Of a stretch of DNA of 64,000 nucleotides, positions 60,817 through 64,000 are shown one piece after another. Within the stretch, counting starts at the first letter, position 1; each line of letters opens with the position of its first letter. Position numbers and translations under genes: made by a program. The notes under the pieces are model-generated. The model was not told where the DNA came from. It saw only the letters and a program-made list of their open reading frames with translations, and searched no databases. Source of the stretch: BAIKAL-G1 sp943370385 (GTDB lineage: Bacteria; Cyanobacteriota; Cyanobacteriia; PCC-6307; Cyanobiaceae); assembly GCA_943370385.1 (NCBI GenBank), contig CALRQT020000013.1:1-64000 (forward strand), in the 5' to 3' direction.

Positions 60817-62088
60817 ATGGCGCTACCGAACCTCTGGGGGCTCTACAACCTGCGCTCCTCCCCCTTCTTCCAGGCCACGCTGCGCTCAGACACCGAAGCG
60901 ACGCCGCTGCGTCTGTTTGTGGGCCGGCAGCGGGAGCGGCAGTTGCTGCTCACCACCATCGGCAGCAGCCGCAGCTCCAGGCAGGCCCTGGCCGGGCGGC
61001 CCGGCATTGGCAAAACCACCCTGGTGCAGGCGGTGAAAGCCGACGCCCAGGCGGCGGGCTACTGGACATCAGCGGAGATCATCTCCCTGGGCAGCGAAGG
61101 TAGTCCAGAAGACCTGCTCGGCCGGCTGCTCAGTGGTGCCTACGACGCGGTGCTTTCCAGTTGTCCCAGCGCAGCCGGGCCAGCGGTGGAGGCCGCCCAG
61201 CAGCTGGTGCGCAGTTTTCGACTGCGGGGTGGGGGCTTTACGGCGTCGGCCTTTGGCTTTGGCGCCGGCGGCAGCCAAAGCGAAAGTGTCTCGACGCCAC
61301 CCAGCGCCCTGGTGCTGGATGGCCCGCGGGTGCTGCGGGACCTGCTGGCCTACGGGCAGGGGCAGGGGGCCCAGGGCCTGGTGCTGCATCTCAACAACCT
61401 GGAGAACCTCAGCGAGGCCGACGCCGGCCGGGCGGCCGATTTGTTGCGCAGCATTCGCGATCAGGCCTTACTCCTAGATGGCCTGCACCTGATCGTGGTG
61501 GGCACCACCGATGCGGTGCGGACGGTGGTGCAGACCCACACCCAGATCCGCTCGGTCTTTAGTGAGCCGCAGCAGCTTCTGCCTCTGGCCCTGGAAGACG
61601 TGCAGCAGCTGTTGACCAATCGCTACGCCGCCCTGCAGCTGGAGCCAAGGCAACCCTGGCGCAACCCGGTGGATAACACCGTGGTCGAGCGGCTTTACCA
61701 ACTCTTTCGCGGTGATCTGCGGGGAATGCTTAAGGCGTTGGAGGACGGCATGACGGCCCTATTGGGCTTGACCAGTGCCGCAAGCCGTGAAGGCGCGGCG
61801 CCCGTCGGCATGGATGACCTGCTGCTCGTATTGCGGCAACGCAATCAGCGGGAGCTGGCGGACCAGCTGGGGCCAACGGCCTGGGAGCGTTTGCAGGCTT
61901 GGGGCAGCCTTGATCCAGAAGGGCTGGAGACCCAGGCCGAACTCAAGACGCTTTGGGGCGTTAGCCAATCGGCGGTCTCCCAGACGCTGCAGCAACTGAT
62001 GGCCGCCGGTGCGGTAGAAGCCCTACCCCGGCGGGGCCGAGAGCCGATTCAATACATGCTCACCGGCACGGCACGGCTGGCGTTTTAG
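60817..62088 (+). CDS. Orc1/Cdc6-like AAA+ ATPase with C-terminal winged helix
   Basis: 423 residues from ATG 60817 (MALPNLWGLYNLRSSPFFQA); an earlier start would run through the repeat array. Motifs: LFVGRQRERQLLLTTIGSSR, LAGRPGIGKTTLVQAVKADA (Walker A), QGLVLHLNNLENLSEADAGR (Walker B-like, Asn instead of Asp-Glu) and LIVVGTTDAVRTVV (sensor 1). The C-terminus has a winged-HTH (LKTLWGVSQSAVSQTLQQLM). Position directly after the GTATTCGC array suggests an initiator or partition role for the element. Confidence 0.75.
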   Translation: MALPNLWGLYNLRSSPFFQATLRSDTEATPLRLFVGRQRERQLLLTTIGSSRSSRQALAGRPGIGKTTLVQAVKADAQAAGYWTSAEIISLGSEGSPEDLLGRLLSGAYDAVLSSCPSAAGPAVEAAQQLVRSFRLRGGGFTASAFGFGAGGSQSESVSTPPSALVLDGPRVLRDLLAYGQGQGAQGLVLHLNNLENLSEADAGRAADLLRSIRDQALLLDGLHLIVVGTTDAVRTVVQTHTQIRSVFSEPQQLLPLALEDVQQLLTNRYAALQLEPRQPWRNPVDNTVVERLYQLFRGDLRGMLKALEDGMTALLGLTSAASREGAAPVGMDDLLLVLRQRNQRELADQLGPTAWERLQAWGSLDPEGLETQAELKTLWGVSQSAVSQTLQQLMAAGAVEALPRRGREPIQYMLTGTARLAF

Positions 62089-62138
62089 GGCTAACTGGCT
62101 GCAAGCAGTGGCAGGGCTTGCGGCAGGCAGGCCTGCCG

Positions 62139-62198
62139 GTATTGGCTGTTTTGCGAATACCTGCCTTGTATTCGCCGTTCTGGCCTGGCTGCGAATAC
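62139..62198. repeat. GTATTCGC inverted-repeat array, copy 3
   Basis: GTATTGGC (62139-62146), GCGAATAC (62153-62160), GTATTCGC (62168-62175) and GCGAATAC (62191-62198): two inverted pairs, the most complete copy. It lies between the Cdc6-like gene and the orphan Phd antitoxin gene; the rest of 62199-62322 shows nothing further. Confidence 0.8.
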
Positions 62199-62322
62199 GT
62201 GGGTTGGGCCAACGCCCTGCCAAGGGCGGGAGCGACTGGCCGTACTGGGTGTACAACTTGCTCTGGGGCCTTCCTTCTTTGCGAGCCCGAACAAGATGGG
62301 ATCACCTTGATGGCCAAGGGCC

Positions 62323-62559
62323 ATGGTGCAGGTGACGGTGGCGCAGGCCAAGGCCCAGTTCTCGAGCCTGCTGGACGCGGTGGAGGCCGGTGAAACCGTG
62401 GTGATCACCCGCCGCGGCAAGGCGATCGCCGAGTTGGTGCCGTGCCGCAGCGTGGGCGATCTGCTGCCCCAGCTGGCGGCCCTGCGGGCTTCCCTGCCTG
62501 AGCAGGCCTGCAACGGTGTGGAGACGATGCGGGCGTTGCGGGATGACCCCAGCCCCTAA
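62323..62559 (+). CDS. Phd/YefM-type antitoxin without toxin
   Basis: 78 residues: MVQVTVAQAKAQFSSLLDAV, EAGETVVITRRGKAIAELVP, C. A clear Phd fold. The next gene on this strand is absent: the 3' end overlaps 4 bp with the convergent helicase. No toxin frame was found, so it is an orphan antitoxin or an element-borne anti-addiction factor. Confidence 0.8.
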   Translation: MVQVTVAQAKAQFSSLLDAVEAGETVVITRRGKAIAELVPCRSVGDLLPQLAALRASLPEQACNGVETMRALRDDPSP

Positions 62560-64000
62560 GCGTTGCGCTGCCTTGCAGCCCAGACATGGCGGGCCCAGCC
62601 GGGTTTGTAGCCCCGTTCCTGTTCGCGCTTTAGGAGCTCCTCCAGGCTTCGGCAACCGGCGGAGGGCGACTGGGGGCGAGGCCGTTGCTGGTGGGACTGG
62701 CTCGGCTTGGGCCGGTGGCGGGCGGCGCCAGAGAAAAGGGCCAATTCGCCCTCGAGCTGCTGGAGCCCTCGGCGCTGCTCATCGCGCTCGTCCTTAAGAA
62801 AAAGGTGGCCGCAATCGGGGCAGAGCTGGGTAGCGCTGGGGCAGCTGCAAAAACATTGGGGGCAGTCCTTGATGGGTATCGCGACCCCCTGGCGGCGGCG
62901 GCGGCCGGCCAGGGTCCAGGTTCGCTCCTCGGTGGGTAGGCCGTGGCGATGGGCATTGCCGACGTGATCGAGGATCACGGCCCCAGCCTTCCCAGGGGCA
63001 GGACGCAGGGCCCGGCCGACCATCTGCAGGTAGAGGCTCAAGCTGGCGGTGGGGCGCAGCAGGATCGCGCCGCCAACTGAGGGGATATCGGTGCCCTCGG
63101 AAATGAGCATGCAGCTCGTGAGCACCTCCACTTCGCCGGTTCCTAGGCCGGCGATCAGGCGGCGCCGCAGCGCTGCTGGGGTGGTGCCACAGACCGCAGC
63201 AGCGCGGAAACCAGCGGATCGGAAGGCGCCGGCCAGTTGCTCGGCATGGGCGGTGGTGCAGCAAAAGACGATCGCGGTGGCCGGGTGCAGCCGGCGCCGG
63301 TAATGGGAGATGGCATCACCGATGGCGGCCCGATCGCCAAAGACCACTGCGGCGGCTTGCAGGTCGAACTCGCCTTGGCTCAAGGGGCCTTGCCCTTTGG
63401 GGCTTTGCCCCTGGCTGGCTTGGTTGAGGGGCCAGGAATAGACCTGGGGCCGGGCCAGCCAGCCCTGCTCCACCAGCTCGGCCGCTGAGGGTCCCAGGAC
63501 CAAGGCCTCAAAGAAACCACCCGCCTCAACGCCCAGGCCTTTGCCATCAAGGCGTTCGGGGGTGGCGGTGGTGCCGATCAGGTGGGCGCTGGGCCAGGCG
63601 CCGATGACCTGGCCCCAGAGGTTCCCCGCCACTAGGTGGTGGGCCTCGTCCTGAATGATCAAATCCGGCGCCTGGAGCTGCTCGAGCCGGCGGGCGACGG
63701 TCTGCACCGAACCGACCGCCACCTGGCGGCCCTCGAATGGGTTGCCGGGGGCGATCAAGTCGGGCTCTAGGCCCCAGGCCTGGAGGGTGCCGCTGAGCTG
63801 GTCGATCAACTCACAGCGGTGGGCCAGGACCAACACTCGCCGGCCCTTGGCGACGGCACCTTGGGCGATGGCGCCGATGACCTGGCCCTTGCCAGCGCCG
63901 GTGGGCATGACGGCGCAGACCCTCCGGTGGGTTTTGAGGGCCGCTCGGAGACCTGTGAGCAGCTGCAGCTGGTAGTCGCGCCGCACGACGGAACTACCCA
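62556..64000 (-). CDS. SF2 DEAD/DEAH helicase (ResIII-like), possibly partial at right edge
   Basis: The frame is still open at the window edge; a GTG at 63986 (MRRDYQLQLLTGLRAALKTH) is a usable start but the true one may lie outside. Motifs: VMPTGAGKGQVIGAIA (Walker A), IIQDEAHH (motif II), LIGTTATPERLDG (III), LTSCMLISEGTDIPSV (V) and QMVGRALRPAPGK (VI). A zinc ribbon (DCPQCFCSCPSATQLCPDCG) and a basic tail follow. It resembles phage-type helicases of the UvsW/ResIII kind. Confidence 0.85.
   Translation of the reverse strand, partial: GSSVVRRDYQLQLLTGLRAALKTHRRVCAVMPTGAGKGQVIGAIAQGAVAKGRRVLVLAHRCELIDQLSGTLQAWGLEPDLIAPGNPFEGRQVAVGSVQTVARRLEQLQAPDLIIQDEAHHLVAGNLWGQVIGAWPSAHLIGTTATPERLDGKGLGVEAGGFFEALVLGPSAAELVEQGWLARPQVYSWPLNQASQGQSPKGQGPLSQGEFDLQAAAVVFGDRAAIGDAISHYRRRLHPATAIVFCCTTAHAEQLAGAFRSAGFRAAAVCGTTPAALRRRLIAGLGTGEVEVLTSCMLISEGTDIPSVGGAILLRPTASLSLYLQMVGRALRPAPGKAGAVILDHVGNAHRHGLPTEERTWTLAGRRRRQGVAIPIKDCPQCFCSCPSATQLCPDCGHLFLKDERDEQRRGLQQLEGELALFSGAARHRPKPSQSHQQRPRPQSPSAGCRSLEELLKREQERGYKPGWARHVWAARQRNA

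Noticed and set aside
1..64000. CRISPR array
   Set aside because: No regularly spaced repeats with unique spacers; the GTATTCGC arrays are short inverted pairs and not CRISPR-like.

Overview
This window is high-GC bacterial DNA, most likely from a Synechococcus/Cyanobium-type picocyanobacterium. Evidence: two adjacent DUF3721 proteins (33.4-34.1 kb), a C39-type peptidase of the kind carried by cyanobacteria and cyanophages (38.5-39.3 kb), a Tat-exported PhoX-type phosphatase and a cyanophage-like integrase. No rRNA, complete tRNA or CRISPR array was seen. The host assignment is an inference.

Region 1 (954-27677) is a defence island. Its core is four large genes on the + strand: an SNF2-type helicase (954-3911), an Eco57I/PglX-like adenine methyltransferase (4597-9559, split by a one-base frameshift in an A7 tract), a 2176-residue DUF1998 helicase with zinc clusters and a possible C-terminal nuclease domain (18898-25428), and a UvrD-type helicase with an N-terminal RelE/ParE-like domain (25476-27677). 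A DUF433/DUF5615 toxin-antitoxin (TA) pair lies between the first two genes in the same operon. The set resembles class 1 DISARM (SNF2 helicase, methylase, DUF1998 protein) and Druantia (very large DUF1998 helicase) but matches neither. About 9.3 kb of foreign DNA separates the two halves: a secreted nucleoside-hydrolase-like gene, a stand-alone reverse transcriptase of defence-RT type, a PIN-domain cassette with an integron attC-like site, and many intact or decaying TA modules. A second, truncated copy of the 5' end of the DUF1998 helicase gene marks where part of this insertion occurred.

Region 2 (27.7-33.2 kb) holds accessory genes and debris: an MltR-like protein, a third MNT/HEPN pair, remnants of an ArdC antirestriction gene and of HsdR, an EVE-like/HNH endonuclease flanked by two copies of a 189-bp repeat, and a VapBC pair. 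Region 3 (33.4-44.3 kb) looks like host chromosome: DUF3721 proteins, a phytase-like esterase domain protein overlapping a PhoX phosphatase gene, an L,D-transpeptidase-like protein, a C39 peptidase, a subtilase and a polysaccharide deacetylase.

Region 4 (44.9 kb to the right edge) is phage-related. A major capsid protein and two small genes (44.9-47.2 kb) are followed by a 3' fragment of tRNA-Pro and a tyrosine recombinase (47.5-49.0 kb). To the right lie a TOTE-type primase-helicase, an excisionase-like protein, two antirepressors (Bro-N and KilA-N), an SSB-like protein with an acidic DDxxPF-like tail, an HTH regulator, a VRR-NUC nuclease, an Orc1/Cdc6-like ATPase, a second SF2 helicase and several TA pairs. 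Three copies of a GTATTCGC-based inverted-repeat array lie near this replication module. The orientation of the tRNA fragment indicates an element running rightwards beyond the window; a satellite or tycheposon-like element is a reasonable hypothesis.
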